Source: Porticoccus sp. W117 (GTDB lineage Bacteria; Pseudomonadota; Gammaproteobacteria; Pseudomonadales; Porticoccaceae). From it: DNA of 58,912 nt. The stretch covers positions 1-58,912 of the forward strand of contig NZ_JATAAF010000017.1 of assembly GCF_030341905.1 (NCBI RefSeq), written 5' to 3'. Each line of letters begins with the position of its first letter. Position 1 is the stretch's first letter. Below, in pieces: positions 17,348-25,779 of the stretch. Both the position numbers and the translations under genes were made by a program. The notes below the pieces were generated by a model. That model did not search any database. It was given only the letters and a program-made list of their open reading frames with translations, and was not told the DNA's origin.

Positions 17348-18288
17348 TGAGCGTACTGGTAATTGCAGAACACGATAACAACACCCTCAACCCAGCCACT
17401 TTGAATGCGGTGGCTGCGGCTCAGGCCATTGGCGGTGATATAGAAGTACTGGTAGCGGGCAGTGGCTGTGACGCTGTTGCTCAGCAGGCGGCGCAAGTGG
17501 CCGCGGTCAAAAGGGTACGTGTAGCTGATAACAGCGCCTATGATCACCAATTGGCAGAGAATGTCGCCCCGCTGGTGACGCAATTGGTGGAAGACTCCGC
17601 TGGTGGCTACAGTCACGTACTGGCTGCGGCTACCACTACGGGTAAAAACCTGATTCCCCGCGCCGCGGCACTGTTGGACATGCAGGCCATTTCCGACATC
17701 AGTGCGGTAGAGAGCCCCGACACTTTCCAGCGTCCCATCTACGCGGGCAACATTATTGCCACCGTACAGAGCAGTGATTCAGTGAAACTGCTCACCGTAC
17801 GCGCTACCGCCTTCGACCCGGTTGAGGCCAGTGGCGGCAGCGCTTCCGTGGAAGCGGTAGATGGCGCTCACGACAGCGGCTTGTCCAGCTTTGTGCGTGA
17901 AGATGTGGCGGAGTCCGATCGTCCGGAACTGACCGCTGCCAAGGTGGTGATCTCCGGTGGTCGCGGTATGCAGAACGGTGACAACTTCGACATGCTGTAC
18001 CGCATTGCCGACAAGTTGGGTGCCGCTGTGGGTGCTTCTCGCGCCGCTGTGGATGCGGGCTTTGTACCCAACGATATGCAGGTGGGTCAGACTGGCAAGA
18101 TCGTCGCCCCCGAACTGTATATCGCTGTGGGTATCTCCGGCGCTATCCAGCACCTGGCAGGTATGAAAGACAGCAAAGTGATTGTCGCTATCAACAAGGA
18201 CGAAGAAGCCCCTATCTTCCAGGTGGCGGATTACGGCCTGGTGGCGGATTTGTTTGCAGCATTGCCGGAGTTGGAAGGTCAGCTTTAA
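17347..18288 (+). CDS. etfA: Electron transfer flavoprotein, alpha subunit
   Basis: A 313-residue FAD-binding partner of EtfB. The N-terminal half holds the domain I fold ([21 protein letters not shown] written in part: [18 protein letters not shown]). The C-terminal FAD domain has [31 protein letters not shown], the signature [16 protein letters not shown] and [18 protein letters not shown]. All expected motifs are present and the length is normal. It is the second and last gene of the pair; a palindromic repeat and then a bidirectional terminator follow. Confidence 0.97.
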   Translation: MSVLVIAEHDNNTLNPATLNAVAAAQAIGGDIEVLVAGSGCDAVAQQAAQVAAVKRVRVADNSAYDHQLAENVAPLVTQLVEDSAGGYSHVLAAATTTGKNLIPRAAALLDMQAISDISAVESPDTFQRPIYAGNIIATVQSSDSVKLLTVRATAFDPVEASGGSASVEAVDGAHDSGLSSFVREDVAESDRPELTAAKVVISGGRGMQNGDNFDMLYRIADKLGAAVGASRAAVDAGFVPNDMQVGQTGKIVAPELYIAVGISGAIQHLAGMKDSKVIVAINKDEEAPIFQVADYGLVADLFAALPELEGQL

Positions 18289-18297
18289 TAATGTCCC

Positions 18298-18393
18298 GTC
18301 ATTGCGAGGAGCGCAGCGACGCGGCAATCTCGCTAAGCCCACTGCCAGCCTGATAAAGATTGCCGCGTCGCCCTTTGGGCTCCTCGCAATGAC
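18298..18393. repeat. Palindromic intergenic repeat (GTCATTGCGAGGAGCG family), inverted pair
   Basis: Arms 18298-18330 and 18357-18393 are imperfect inverted copies with ends GTCATTGCGAGGAGC and GCTCCTCGCAATGAC. Single-unit relatives occur at 36550-36581 and 42301-42332. It lies directly after etfA. Confidence 0.85.
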
Positions 18394-18404
18394 GAGTAAC
18401 AACC

Positions 18405-18440
18405 AAAAAGGCCCGCGATATCAGTATTGCGGGCCTTTTT
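18405..18440. terminator. Bidirectional Rho-independent terminator
   Basis: AAAAAGGCCCGC and GCGGGCCTTTTT form a perfect 12-bp stem with a 12-base loop, between the convergent etfA (plus) and DUF4124 (minus) genes. Confidence 0.9.
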
Positions 18441-18462
18441 GATTGCGAGCAGACTAGCAGCG

Positions 18463-18918
18463 TTACTCGTCACAGAATTCCTTAATCTGCTTATTCGCTT
18501 CATCCAGATACTGCTGGCGCTCATCGTCAGACATCATACGGCGCTCGCCGGTTTCCGGGTCTTCGATTCTCAGGCGCGGGTAATTTTCCAGGTTCCACAG
18601 GTTCTTTTTCGCCTGCTCACAGTGTTCCGGGTTCTTGCGGCTCGGAGGGGGTTCTACCTCTGCCGGGGGGGCAACGGCTTGTTGCTGTTGTTCCGGGGCC
18701 GGTTGCGGTTGTCTGTCGGCTTTTTTGGAAATATCTACCGAGGTTCCCTTGCGGCCAACTACTTTCACTTTTTCCGCTTTTTGTCCCGCTGGCGGGTGAG
18801 AGGAATAGTGAACGACGCCGTTTTTGTCCGTCCATTTATAAATGACTTCTTTGGCCTGCAAACCGGGGGAAAGCAGCATGACAATTGCTAAAATCCATGC
18901 ACTGGAGAGTATTTTCAT
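18463..18918 (-). CDS. DUF4124 domain protein, secreted
   Basis: A 151-residue exported protein. The signal peptide spans about 1-22 (ending GLQAKEV). The next segment, VIYKWTDKNGVVHYSSHPP, is the hallmark of DUF4124, a small WxDxxGxxxYS domain common in proteobacterial periplasmic proteins. A Pro/Gln-rich linker (about 70-105) and a charged C-terminal helix with two cysteines follow. Its function is unknown. ATG 18918 has AGGAG at a good distance. Confidence 0.85.
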   Translation of the reverse strand: MKILSSAWILAIVMLLSPGLQAKEVIYKWTDKNGVVHYSSHPPAGQKAEKVKVVGRKGTSVDISKKADRQPQPAPEQQQQAVAPPAEVEPPPSRKNPEHCEQAKKNLWNLENYPRLRIEDPETGERRMMSDDERQQYLDEANKQIKEFCDE

Positions 18919-19085
18919 TGTTTTGCTCCTTCAATGGTGACCGTATTGTACGCCAGTCAATGGTGCTGAAAACTGTGCACAGGTCATAAAACCGTCTTTT
19001 GTGATTATAGATGGTTTTATCGCAATTGGTTGTTTTTGCTCGTTATTGGCCTATCATGTCTGCTATCCAAACTACGGGACACCCT

Positions 19086-19955
19086 ATGGACAACCACAGC
19101 GACCGCGATAACCGGGAACCAACGGTGGAAGCAGAGACGAATACACCGCCGAAAACACAGGACGATTCCTCGCAAAATCTCGCCCAGGAGCTGGAACAGG
19201 CATTGCCAGTTCAGGAGCACGAAGAGGAAGAGACCGTGGACGGTCGTCCGGTACGGCGCCGCGGTATTTACCTGCTGCCCAATCTGCTGACTACCGGCGC
19301 CTTGTTCAGTGGCTTTTACGCCATATTGGCGGGTATGAATGGCCACTTTGAGATGGCCGCTATCGCCATTTTTGTGGCCATGGTGTTCGATGGCCTGGAT
19401 GGTCGGGTAGCCCGCCTTACCAATACTCAGAGCGCTTTTGGGGTTCAGTACGACAGCTTGTCCGACATGGTGTCTTTTGGTGTGGCACCGGCGGTGGTGT
19501 CGTTCAGCTGGGGGCTCAATGAGCTGGGTAAGCTGGGCTGGGCAGTGGCATTTATCTACGTGTCTTGTGCAGCACTGCGACTGGCACGCTTCAACACCCA
19601 GGTGGGTACTGTGGATAGCCGATTCTTTATCGGCCTGGCGAGCCCAGCCGCAGCGGCTTTGGTGGCTGCCATGGTGTGGGCTGGGCACGATACTGACATC
19701 GGTGTGGGCCTGGCGCTGGTAGCGGCCATTATTACGGGTGTGGCGGGTATTTTGATGGTGTTGAACGTCAAGTATCACAGCTTTAAAGGGCTCGACCTCC
19801 GTGGCAGGGTGCCTTTTGTGATGATCCTGATTGCCGTGTTCGTGTTTGTGGTGGTTTCTATCGATCCGCCCAAAATGCTGCTGTTGCTGGGCCTGGCCTA
19901 TGCGGCTTCCGGGCCGGTTGCGCAGATTGTACGGCGGCTGCGACGGCAGCCTTGA
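19086..19955 (+). CDS. pssA: CDP-diacylglycerol-serine O-phosphatidyltransferase
   Basis: A 289-residue inner-membrane enzyme that makes phosphatidylserine, the precursor of phosphatidylethanolamine. The CDP-alcohol phosphatidyltransferase signature DGLDGRVARL ... GVQYDSLSD is complete, in the pattern DGxxAR-x8-GxxxDxxxD. About eight hydrophobic helices follow a hydrophilic acidic N-terminal extension of about 60 residues. The start ATG 19086 has only a weak ribosome binding site; the in-frame start at 19011 would add a non-conserved hydrophobic stretch. The pssA-leuA neighbourhood is conserved in many gammaproteobacteria, usually together with ilvC; here the ilv genes are 20-28 kb away. Confidence 0.93.
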   Translation: MDNHSDRDNREPTVEAETNTPPKTQDDSSQNLAQELEQALPVQEHEEEETVDGRPVRRRGIYLLPNLLTTGALFSGFYAILAGMNGHFEMAAIAIFVAMVFDGLDGRVARLTNTQSAFGVQYDSLSDMVSFGVAPAVVSFSWGLNELGKLGWAVAFIYVSCAALRLARFNTQVGTVDSRFFIGLASPAAAALVAAMVWAGHDTDIGVGLALVAAIITGVAGILMVLNVKYHSFKGLDLRGRVPFVMILIAVFVFVVVSIDPPKMLLLLGLAYAASGPVAQIVRRLRRQP

Positions 19956-20058
19956 TGTTGTACTTGCACTGCCGCTGAAAAACTGCTCAAATTCAGCGCA
20001 TATCCAGCACAGCGAATGACAGTGAATACTACCTTTATTCAACACAGTAACCGATTCG

Positions 20059-20131
20059 GCCAGGTTCCCAACCTGGCTGGTGCTGTGCTATCCCCGCTTA
20101 TTCTCCTTCTGCCTTAATTTCAGGCAGAAGG
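20059..20131 (+). promoter_or_regulatory. Two strong hairpins in the leuA leader
   Basis: GCCAGGTT-CCC-AACCTGGC (20059-20077) and CCTTCTGCC ... GGCAGAAGG (20105-20131) are perfect stems of 8 and 9 bp in the 256-bp gap before leuA. Neither has a T-tract. No closed Leu-rich leader peptide is present, because the frame through this region runs on into leuA. They may form part of a leader control, an mRNA stability element or the end of the pssA transcript. Confidence 0.4.
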
Positions 20132-20211
20132 CTCCCGAATACCCGCTTTATCCGCTCTCCACAGAGCAACCCCGTAAAATCAGTAACCCAGATATAGTTA
20201 GAGAGGCAGCA

Positions 20212-21771
20212 ATGAGTAAGGATCGTTTGGTTATCTTCGATACCACCCTGCGCGATGGCGAGCAGAGCCCCGGTGCATCCATGACAAAAGAGGAGAAGCT
20301 CCAGGTTGCCCGCACTCTTGAAAAACTGGGTGTCGATGTCATCGAAGCGGGCTTTGCCATTGCCAGCCCCGGCGATTTTGACGCGGTGCGCTCCATTGCC
20401 GAGCTGGTAAAAGACAGCACCGTGTGCAGCCTGTCGCGAGCGGTGCGGGCGGATATCGAACGCGCCGGTGAGGCTGTGAAAGTGGCTAACTCCGGCCGCA
20501 TCCACACCTTTATTGCCACCTCACCCATCCACATGAAGTACAAGCTGCAGATGGAGCCGGATCAGGTAGTGGAGCAGGCTGTTAACGCGGTAAAAATGGC
20601 CCGCAACCTGATTGATGATGTGGAATTTTCTCTGGAAGATGCCAGCCGCTCGGAATTTGACTTTATGTGTCGCATTACCGAAGCGGTGATCGCTGCCGGT
20701 GCCCGCACCATCAATGTGCCGGATACCGTTGGTTACGGTACGCCAGAGGAATACGGCGATGTCATTGGCCGCATGATCGCCAATATCCCCAATTCCGATC
20801 AGGCGATTTTCTCTGTTCACTGCCACAACGACCTGGGCCTGGCGGTGGCCAACTCGTTGTCTGCGGTTCACCAGGGTGCTCGCCAGGTGGAGTGCACCAT
20901 CAACGGTTTGGGTGAGCGTGCCGGCAATGCTTCCCTGGAAGAAATTGTCATGGCCATTCGTACCCGCCAGGATCTGTACCCGGTACAGACCGGCATTCGT
21001 ACCGAAAACATCGTGCCCGCATCGAAACTGGTGTCTGCCATTACCGGCTTCCCGGTGCAGCCCAATAAGGCCATCGTTGGTGCTAATGCCTTCTCCCACG
21101 AATCCGGCATTCACCAGGATGGTGTGCTCAAGCACCGGGAAACCTACGAAATCATGAAGGCTGAGGATGTAGGCTGGAACACCAACAAGCTGGTGTTGGG
21201 CAAACTGTCCGGTCGGGCGGCGTTTTCCTCTCGCCTGGATGAGTTGGGCATCGGCTTTGATACCAAGGAAGAACTCAACGACGCCTTTGCCCGTTTCAAA
21301 CTGCTGGCGGACAAGAAGCGGGAAATTTACGACGACGACCTGCGCAAGCTGGTATCGGAAATGCACAACGAACATCCCCCGCTCGATACCGAGGGCCATG
21401 TGTTCAAGCTGGTGACCATGGACGTGGATTCCCGTATGGGTGAAACCCCTGTGGCCCATATGGTGATTAAGGAAGACGGCATCGAACACGACCTGAAAGG
21501 GGAGGGCAACGGCCCGGTGGATGCGGTGTTTAAAGCCATCGAAGGCCTGGCCAACAGCGGTTGCGAGCTGGAGCTGTACAACGTTAATGCGGTGACTGCC
21601 GGTACCGAATCCCAGGCGGAAGTAAAAGTGTCTCTTAACAAGGGCGATCGCAAGGTAAATGGCTCCGGTGCCGACCTGGATATTCTGGTGGCCAGCGCCA
21701 AGGCCTATATCAATGCCCTTAATGCCCTGGGGCGGGAAGAGCGCACTAACCCTCATATTGGCGCGGTGTAA
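20212..21771 (+). CDS. leuA: 2-isopropylmalate synthase
   Basis: A 519-residue enzyme that catalyses the first committed step of leucine synthesis, condensing acetyl-CoA with 2-oxoisovalerate. The catalytic barrel opens with [17 protein letters not shown] and has the metal-binding [11 protein letters not shown] plus [14 protein letters not shown]. The C-terminal third is the LeuA allosteric domain, which mediates leucine feedback. Length matches the long-form bacterial enzyme (about 520 residues). ATG 20212 with GAGAGGCAG upstream gives the usual N-terminus; the in-frame GTG at 20080 would add 44 unusual residues and is rejected. It heads a run of closely packed genes (holD-like, rimI and a small membrane protein). 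Confidence 0.97.
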   Translation: MSKDRLVIFDTTLRDGEQSPGASMTKEEKLQVARTLEKLGVDVIEAGFAIASPGDFDAVRSIAELVKDSTVCSLSRAVRADIERAGEAVKVANSGRIHTFIATSPIHMKYKLQMEPDQVVEQAVNAVKMARNLIDDVEFSLEDASRSEFDFMCRITEAVIAAGARTINVPDTVGYGTPEEYGDVIGRMIANIPNSDQAIFSVHCHNDLGLAVANSLSAVHQGARQVECTINGLGERAGNASLEEIVMAIRTRQDLYPVQTGIRTENIVPASKLVSAITGFPVQPNKAIVGANAFSHESGIHQDGVLKHRETYEIMKAEDVGWNTNKLVLGKLSGRAAFSSRLDELGIGFDTKEELNDAFARFKLLADKKREIYDDDLRKLVSEMHNEHPPLDTEGHVFKLVTMDVDSRMGETPVAHMVIKEDGIEHDLKGEGNGPVDAVFKAIEGLANSGCELELYNVNAVTAGTESQAEVKVSLNKGDRKVNGSGADLDILVASAKAYINALNALGREERTNPHIGAV

Positions 21772-21774
21772 ACT

Positions 21775-22482
21775 GTGCTGCAGCGGGACTATTTATTAAA
21801 GAACCTGGGAATCGTGCAATACGTTCCCAGGGAATTTATGGTTCCGCAAACTCCTTCACCTCAAGCGTCAGAAACAGTATCGGAAACAGATGTAGAGTCA
21901 GTTGTGGCTCGGCCTGCAACGCCGAAAAAGCCGCCCATCGGCCTGAAAGCCCCAGAGCCCAGCACAACGCCTGCGCCGGTACAAAAGCCGGAAACCAGCG
22001 CCAATTCAGTGAACGAGGATGCAGAGCCCCTGCGCTTTGCCATCTGCCACTGGCTGGTTGGCGATACTCTGGTGTTCAGTGCCCTGGACTACGATCAGAA
22101 CCCACCCCAGAACCAGCACCAGCTACTCGCCAATATCTTGCGCGCCATCGGTCGTTTGAATTCATCGCTTGCGGAGCCGGAACTGGTGCAATGGCCGTTG
22201 GTGACGAATGCCCCCGGCGGCGAGCAGGAAGCCAAAGCCATGTTCAGCTCGTTGCTGCGTGGCCGTGTGGAACAAAGCAATTGCAATCTGGTATTGGTGA
22301 TGGGGCAGCGGGCTGGCCAATTCCTGTTGCCTGAGGAACAGCGCGATCCAAACCGCTATCCACTGTCCGAACAGTGCCAACTGGTGGTTACGCCCGGCCT
22401 GGATGAGATGCTGGCGGATGGAGCCACTAAGCGTATTACCTGGGACTTGTTGCGCACTTTGGTTAGTAACGCGAACCAGTGA
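21775..22482 (+). CDS. holD: Putative DNA polymerase III psi subunit (HolD-like)
   Basis: A 235-residue protein of uncertain identity. Its start, LQRDYLLKNLGIVQYVPRE, resembles the short N-terminal segment of HolD that docks on the clamp loader (pattern R-R/D-W/Y-x-L-x2-LGI-x-Q). A Pro/Thr/Ser-rich linker follows (about 25-80), then a folded domain of about 145 residues ending PGLDEMLADGATKRITWDLL, similar to the PALTDLxxxPxAKRxxW end of HolD. The gene overlaps rimI by 4 bp, and holD-rimI adjacency is known from E. coli. Length is well above the usual 130-140 residues because of the linker. Start GTG 21775, three bases after the leuA stop. The call rests on weak similarity plus context. Confidence 0.55.
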   Translation: MLQRDYLLKNLGIVQYVPREFMVPQTPSPQASETVSETDVESVVARPATPKKPPIGLKAPEPSTTPAPVQKPETSANSVNEDAEPLRFAICHWLVGDTLVFSALDYDQNPPQNQHQLLANILRAIGRLNSSLAEPELVQWPLVTNAPGGEQEAKAMFSSLLRGRVEQSNCNLVLVMGQRAGQFLLPEEQRDPNRYPLSEQCQLVVTPGLDEMLADGATKRITWDLLRTLVSNANQ

Positions 22483-22925
22483 GCGATGCGACCATACGCC
22501 CCATGGAGTTGGGGGATATTGAAGCGGTAACCGCCATTGAGGCGCAGGTATCCCCACACCCCTGGAACCGCACTCAATTCCAACAAAGTTTGGGCAGTTC
22601 TCATCGCTGTTGGGTGTTGGAGTCCAGCGGCCAGGTGATAGGCTATTACCTGTATTCGCTGGTGGTTGGCGAAGCAGAAATTCTCAATATTGCGGTGGCG
22701 CCGCAACGGCAAGGTGCAGGCTTGGGGCGCTTGCTGCTGGATCACTGTTTGCTGGAAGCGGCCAAAAAAGCCCGCATGATTTTTCTGGAAGTACGTGCCA
22801 GCAACTTTGCCGCTATCCATCTTTATCTGGACAGTGGTTTCAATCAGATTGGTGAGCGCCGCGACTATTACCGAACCGCCAAAGGCAGTGAAGATGCACT
22901 GATGATGGCAAAGGAGTTGGTGTGA
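22479..22925 (+). CDS. rimI: Ribosomal protein S18-alanine N-acetyltransferase
   Basis: A 148-residue GNAT-fold enzyme that acetylates the N-terminal alanine of ribosomal protein S18. It has the acetyl-CoA loop VAPQRQGAGLGRLLLDH (R/Q-x-x-G-x-G/A) and the RimI-typical LEVRASNFAAIHLYLDSGF and RRDYYRT. Length equals that of E. coli RimI. Start GTG 22479 overlaps the preceding stop by 4 bp (GTGA), and its own stop overlaps the next GTG the same way, so the three genes are probably translated in series. Confidence 0.94.
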   Translation: MSDATIRPMELGDIEAVTAIEAQVSPHPWNRTQFQQSLGSSHRCWVLESSGQVIGYYLYSLVVGEAEILNIAVAPQRQGAGLGRLLLDHCLLEAAKKARMIFLEVRASNFAAIHLYLDSGFNQIGERRDYYRTAKGSEDALMMAKELV

Positions 22926-23149
22926 CTAAGCAGGTAAAACTGACTATTCCGGGCAAACTGCTGTTATTGGATTTACTGGGGGTGGTGCTGATCGGTTTTG
23001 GTTTGTACATGAAACTGACCAAAACACCCGGTAGCCTGCCAATATTGTTGATTGTGCTTGGCGCTGCTCTGACGCTGCCGCTGATTATTTTTATTGTTAA
23101 ACAAGCGGGCAGCAAAAAAGCTCGTGGTATAAAGGGCATTATTAAATAA
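22922..23149 (+). CDS. Small two-helix membrane protein, DUF1418-like
   Basis: A 75-residue protein with two membrane helices (about 10-29 and 38-60) joined by a short loop and ending in a Lys-rich tail. The pattern, a Pro-Gly-Lys then leucine-rich helix and a second helix PILLIVLGAALTLPLIIF, recalls the small YbjC/DUF1418 family, but the match is weak. Start GTG 22922 overlaps the rimI stop by 4 bp. Function unknown; position suggests co-expression with rimI and possibly nfeD. Confidence 0.7.
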   Translation: MTKQVKLTIPGKLLLLDLLGVVLIGFGLYMKLTKTPGSLPILLIVLGAALTLPLIIFIVKQAGSKKARGIKGIIK

Positions 23150-23159
23150 GGAGCGCACT

Positions 23160-23612
23160 ATGGAATTGGACCTCGCCTATTGGCACTGGTTGATCTTTGG
23201 CATCGCACTGGTTGCCGCAGAAATCTTTTTACCCAGCTTTACCATCCTCTGGTTTGGCCTCGGTGCCATTGTTGTGGGGCTGATCAAGGCGGTGGCGCCG
23301 GAAATGGAGTTTGCCACAGAGCTGTTGATCTGGTTGGTGGCTTCCTGTGCCTTTACCGTATTCTGGTTTAAATATTTCAAACCCCGGATGGCCGACCGCA
23401 CTACCGCTGGCATCAGCGCCGAGGCGGTGGTGGGTGAAACCGGCCATGTGATTCGCGCTCCGGTAGAGGGCAATCGTGGACAGGTGCGCTTTGCCACACC
23501 GGTACTTGGGAACGATGAGTGGGAATTTATCTGCGAGCAAGATGTTGAGGTGGGAGATCGGGTATCCATAACCCGTATTTCCGGAAACACATTAGTAGTG
23601 TCCAAGAAATAA
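23160..23612 (+). CDS. NfeD family membrane protein
   Basis: A 150-residue protein with hydrophobic helices near residues 8-26, 30-47 and 54-72 and a C-terminal OB-fold domain (about 85-150, with AVVGETGHVIRAP and GDRVSITRISGNTLVV). NfeD proteins of this short type work with SPFH/stomatin proteins, and that partner is encoded 21 bp downstream. AAGGAGCGCACT precedes the ATG. The pair is thought to organise membrane microdomains or membrane-protein quality control. Confidence 0.9.
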   Translation: MELDLAYWHWLIFGIALVAAEIFLPSFTILWFGLGAIVVGLIKAVAPEMEFATELLIWLVASCAFTVFWFKYFKPRMADRTTAGISAEAVVGETGHVIRAPVEGNRGQVRFATPVLGNDEWEFICEQDVEVGDRVSITRISGNTLVVSKK

Positions 23613-23633
23613 CTTTAATTGGAGTAATAAAAC

Positions 23634-24482
23634 ATGGATTCAATCATTACCCTTGGTATTGGCGTTGTCTTTTTATTTATTGTTTTAACCAGCGGCATAA
23701 AAACCGTTCCACAGGGAATGAAATATGTGGTGCAACGGCTGGGGAAATACCACAAAACCCTGCCGCCGGGCTTGAACTTTATCGTGCCTTTTTTTGATGC
23801 TGTGGCCTACAAGGTAACCACCAAGGATATCGTTCTGGATATTCCCTCTCAGGAAGTGATTACCCGCGACAATGCCGTCATCATTGCCAACGCGGTGGCC
23901 TATATCAATATTGTGACTCCTGAAAAAGCAGTGTACGGCATCGAAAACTACGAGATTGCTATTCAAACTCTGGTGCAGACTTCGCTGCGTTCCATTATCG
24001 GTGAGATGGACCTGGACGATGCCCTGTCGTCTCGCGATCAGATCAAGGCCAAACTGAAAGGTGCGATTTCCGACGATATTGCCGACTGGGGTATTACCCT
24101 GAAAACCGTAGAAATTCAGGACATCAACCCGTCGACCACCATGCAGAAGGCGATGGAAGAGCAGGCCGCTGCCGAACGTGAGCGCCGTGCCACGGTAACC
24201 CGTGCAGACGGTGAAAAAGAAGCCGCTATTCTGGAAGCCGACGGCCGCTTGGAAGCCTCACGCCGTGATGCCAAGGCAAAAGTGGTGTTGGCGGAAGCCA
24301 CCAAAGAAGCGGTGGAGCGTGTTGCCTCTGCGGTTCAGGATAAAGAACTGCCGGTGATGTACCTGCTGGGTGATAAATACGTAGACGCTATTCAAGATAT
24401 GTCAGCGTCGGAGAATGCCAAAACTATTGTGTTGCCAGCGGATATTCCTGCGGCGGTACGGGGGATTATGGGGGGGAGATAA
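23634..24482 (+). CDS. SPFH/band 7 protein, stomatin-like (QmcA type)
   Basis: A 282-residue protein anchored by one N-terminal helix (about 4-22). The SPFH domain (KTVPQGMKYVVQRLGKYH; LPPGLNFIVPFFD; QEVITRDNAVI) fills about 25-180. A long Ala/Glu/Arg-rich coiled-coil region (EEQAAAERERRATVTRADGE) follows, then a short conserved tail with LPADIPAAV. Such proteins form large cage-like oligomers in the inner membrane around the FtsH-type protease or nearby partners. It follows nfeD, its usual companion. Confidence 0.92.
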   Translation: MDSIITLGIGVVFLFIVLTSGIKTVPQGMKYVVQRLGKYHKTLPPGLNFIVPFFDAVAYKVTTKDIVLDIPSQEVITRDNAVIIANAVAYINIVTPEKAVYGIENYEIAIQTLVQTSLRSIIGEMDLDDALSSRDQIKAKLKGAISDDIADWGITLKTVEIQDINPSTTMQKAMEEQAAAERERRATVTRADGEKEAAILEADGRLEASRRDAKAKVVLAEATKEAVERVASAVQDKELPVMYLLGDKYVDAIQDMSASENAKTIVLPADIPAAVRGIMGGR

Positions 24483-24499
24483 AATCTTTGAGTTGACTC

Positions 24500-24596
24500 G
24501 TAGCCCGGGTAGAGCGTAGCGGAACCCGGGAAACAGCGACCTTGAAAACTCTGTTCACCTTCTGTCCCGGGTTCCGCTACGCTCTACCCGGGCTAC
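24500..24596. repeat. Palindromic intergenic repeat (GTAGCCCGGGTAGAGCG family), inverted pair
   Basis: Perfectly complementary 31-base arms at 24500-24530 and 24566-24596 are separated by 35 bases. It lies between the convergent SPFH (plus) and anti-sigma (minus) genes, where it may also stop transcription. Only one copy occurs in the window. Confidence 0.9.
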
Positions 24597-24616
24597 AGGA
24601 TTAATGTTAATCCAGC

Positions 24617-25237
24617 CTACGGTTGCGGGAGTTTTTCAATCAACATCGCCAATTCCTGCTCCGCTTGTTTTAACTCACCGTTTTCCAACAGTGCAATAAT
24701 TTCTTCCACTTGCGTTTCAGTTTCACTGTCCACTTGCAGGGCACTTCCAGTGACAACCACTTCTTCGTCCAATTGACTCTCTACATCAGCAACCTCAAAA
24801 ATTTGATCCGACTCCTGTCTGGATAAGCGCCGCTCGCGCAATTCCGCAGCCACTTGCGGTGATGTCAGAGCTTCTTTTTTACGGGTTTGAGCGACTTGTG
24901 GTGCGCTGGCCGACACGGGTGTTGGCTCCACAACCGCTAAATCCGCAAATCGCGCTGCTTGCGGCTCAGACGATATTTGCGTCTGCTGATAGAGCATCAC
25001 ATTAAACCCCACAGAGGTCGCCAGCAGCAGGCAGGCAGCCGCCGCTACCGGTGTGCTCCAGCGTCGCCAGCCGGAGTATTTCACGACAGTGGCGGTGGGT
25101 TTGCGCTCAGCGGCCAGATCCGCATTGGCGGCGGCCAGGATTTTGTCGTCCAGGTCGCGAGTATTCATGGTTTCCTCCCGGCTCTGCTGATAGAGCTCGG
25201 AAATGGCTTTGTCGTGTTCATGTTCGTGTTCAGGCAT
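24617..25237 (-). CDS. Putative membrane anti-sigma factor with a TonB-box-like motif
   Basis: A 206-residue protein with one membrane helix at about 62-80 (VAAAACLLLATSVGFNVML). The N-terminal cytoplasmic part is acidic and His/Glu-rich, and the C-terminal periplasmic part is about 120 residues. Position and overlap (8 bp, ATGCCTGA) with the ECF sigma gene upstream identify it as the probable anti-sigma factor; no zinc-binding motif is visible. Unusually, the periplasmic part contains DEEVVVTGSAL, almost identical to the TonB-box region of the receptor at 5200 (DEEVIVTGSAL). ATG 25237 is chosen because it overlaps the sigma stop; an upstream start would duplicate sigma sequence in another frame. 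Confidence 0.7.
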   Translation of the reverse strand: MPEHEHEHDKAISELYQQSREETMNTRDLDDKILAAANADLAAERKPTATVVKYSGWRRWSTPVAAAACLLLATSVGFNVMLYQQTQISSEPQAARFADLAVVEPTPVSASAPQVAQTRKKEALTSPQVAAELRERRLSRQESDQIFEVADVESQLDEEVVVTGSALQVDSETETQVEEIIALLENGELKQAEQELAMLIEKLPQP

Positions 25238-25766
25238 CGCAGTATGCCTCCATACCTTGTTGCAATTTCTTGATGGCGTAGCGCAGTCGGCTTTTGGCCG
25301 CTTCCAGGCTGCAGTCAATCAACCGGGCGATCTCCGGTACTGTAAAGCCCGCTTCTTCTTTTAGCAGAAAAACTTCCCGTTGTTCTGTGGGCAGGGTTTT
25401 TAACAGCGCCAGCAGGCGTTGCACCTGCTGATGGTTGGCAGATTCCCCCTGAGGGTCTGAGGCGGCTAACAAAGGTTGCGTCTCATCCCATTCCATCATC
25501 GGCTGACGCTGTTGGCTGCGGTAGTGATCCAACAGCCGGTTGCGGGCAATGGTGTACAGCCAGGTTTTAAAGCTCGCGGTGGGGCGGTAGCGCAACCGGG
25601 CTTTGATCACCTTCATCCATATATCCTGGAACAGTTCTTCCGCCGCAGAGTCGCCCACCTGACGCCACAGAAAGCGCAGCAGCGAATCCTTGTGGTGGCG
25701 GTAGAGCTGCTCAAAGGCGGTTCCATCGCCTTCCTGCCAGGCTCGCATCAGTGCGTGGTCGTCCAT
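25230..25766 (-). CDS. ECF sigma factor (RpoE-like), linked to VWA protein
   Basis: A 178-residue sigma factor with region 2 (ELFQDIWMKVIKARLRYRP; FKTWLYTIARNRLLDHYR) and region 4 (LPTEQREVFLLKEEAGFTVP then EIARLIDCSLEAAKSRLRYA). It lies between the putative anti-sigma gene (8-bp overlap downstream) and the VWA gene, which ends 13 bp... the order on the minus strand being VWA, sigma, anti-sigma. In related bacteria, ECF sigma genes with VWA/YfbK-type proteins form similar trios. The regulon and signal are unknown. Confidence 0.9.
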   Translation of the reverse strand: MDDHALMRAWQEGDGTAFEQLYRHHKDSLLRFLWRQVGDSAAEELFQDIWMKVIKARLRYRPTASFKTWLYTIARNRLLDHYRSQQRQPMMEWDETQPLLAASDPQGESANHQQVQRLLALLKTLPTEQREVFLLKEEAGFTVPEIARLIDCSLEAAKSRLRYAIKKLQQGMEAYCDA

Positions 25767-25779
25767 AGATACCCCCAGT

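Noticed and set aside
20080-20211. Extended N-terminus or leader peptide for leuA
   Set aside because: The in-frame extension has no conservation, and no stop codon closes it, so it is neither part of the enzyme nor an attenuation peptide.
20521-21756. Long open frame on the minus strand opposite leuA (411 codons)
   Set aside because: It is a mirror of leuA codon bias; the translation is His/Gln/Val-rich without family features and leuA is certain on the other strand.
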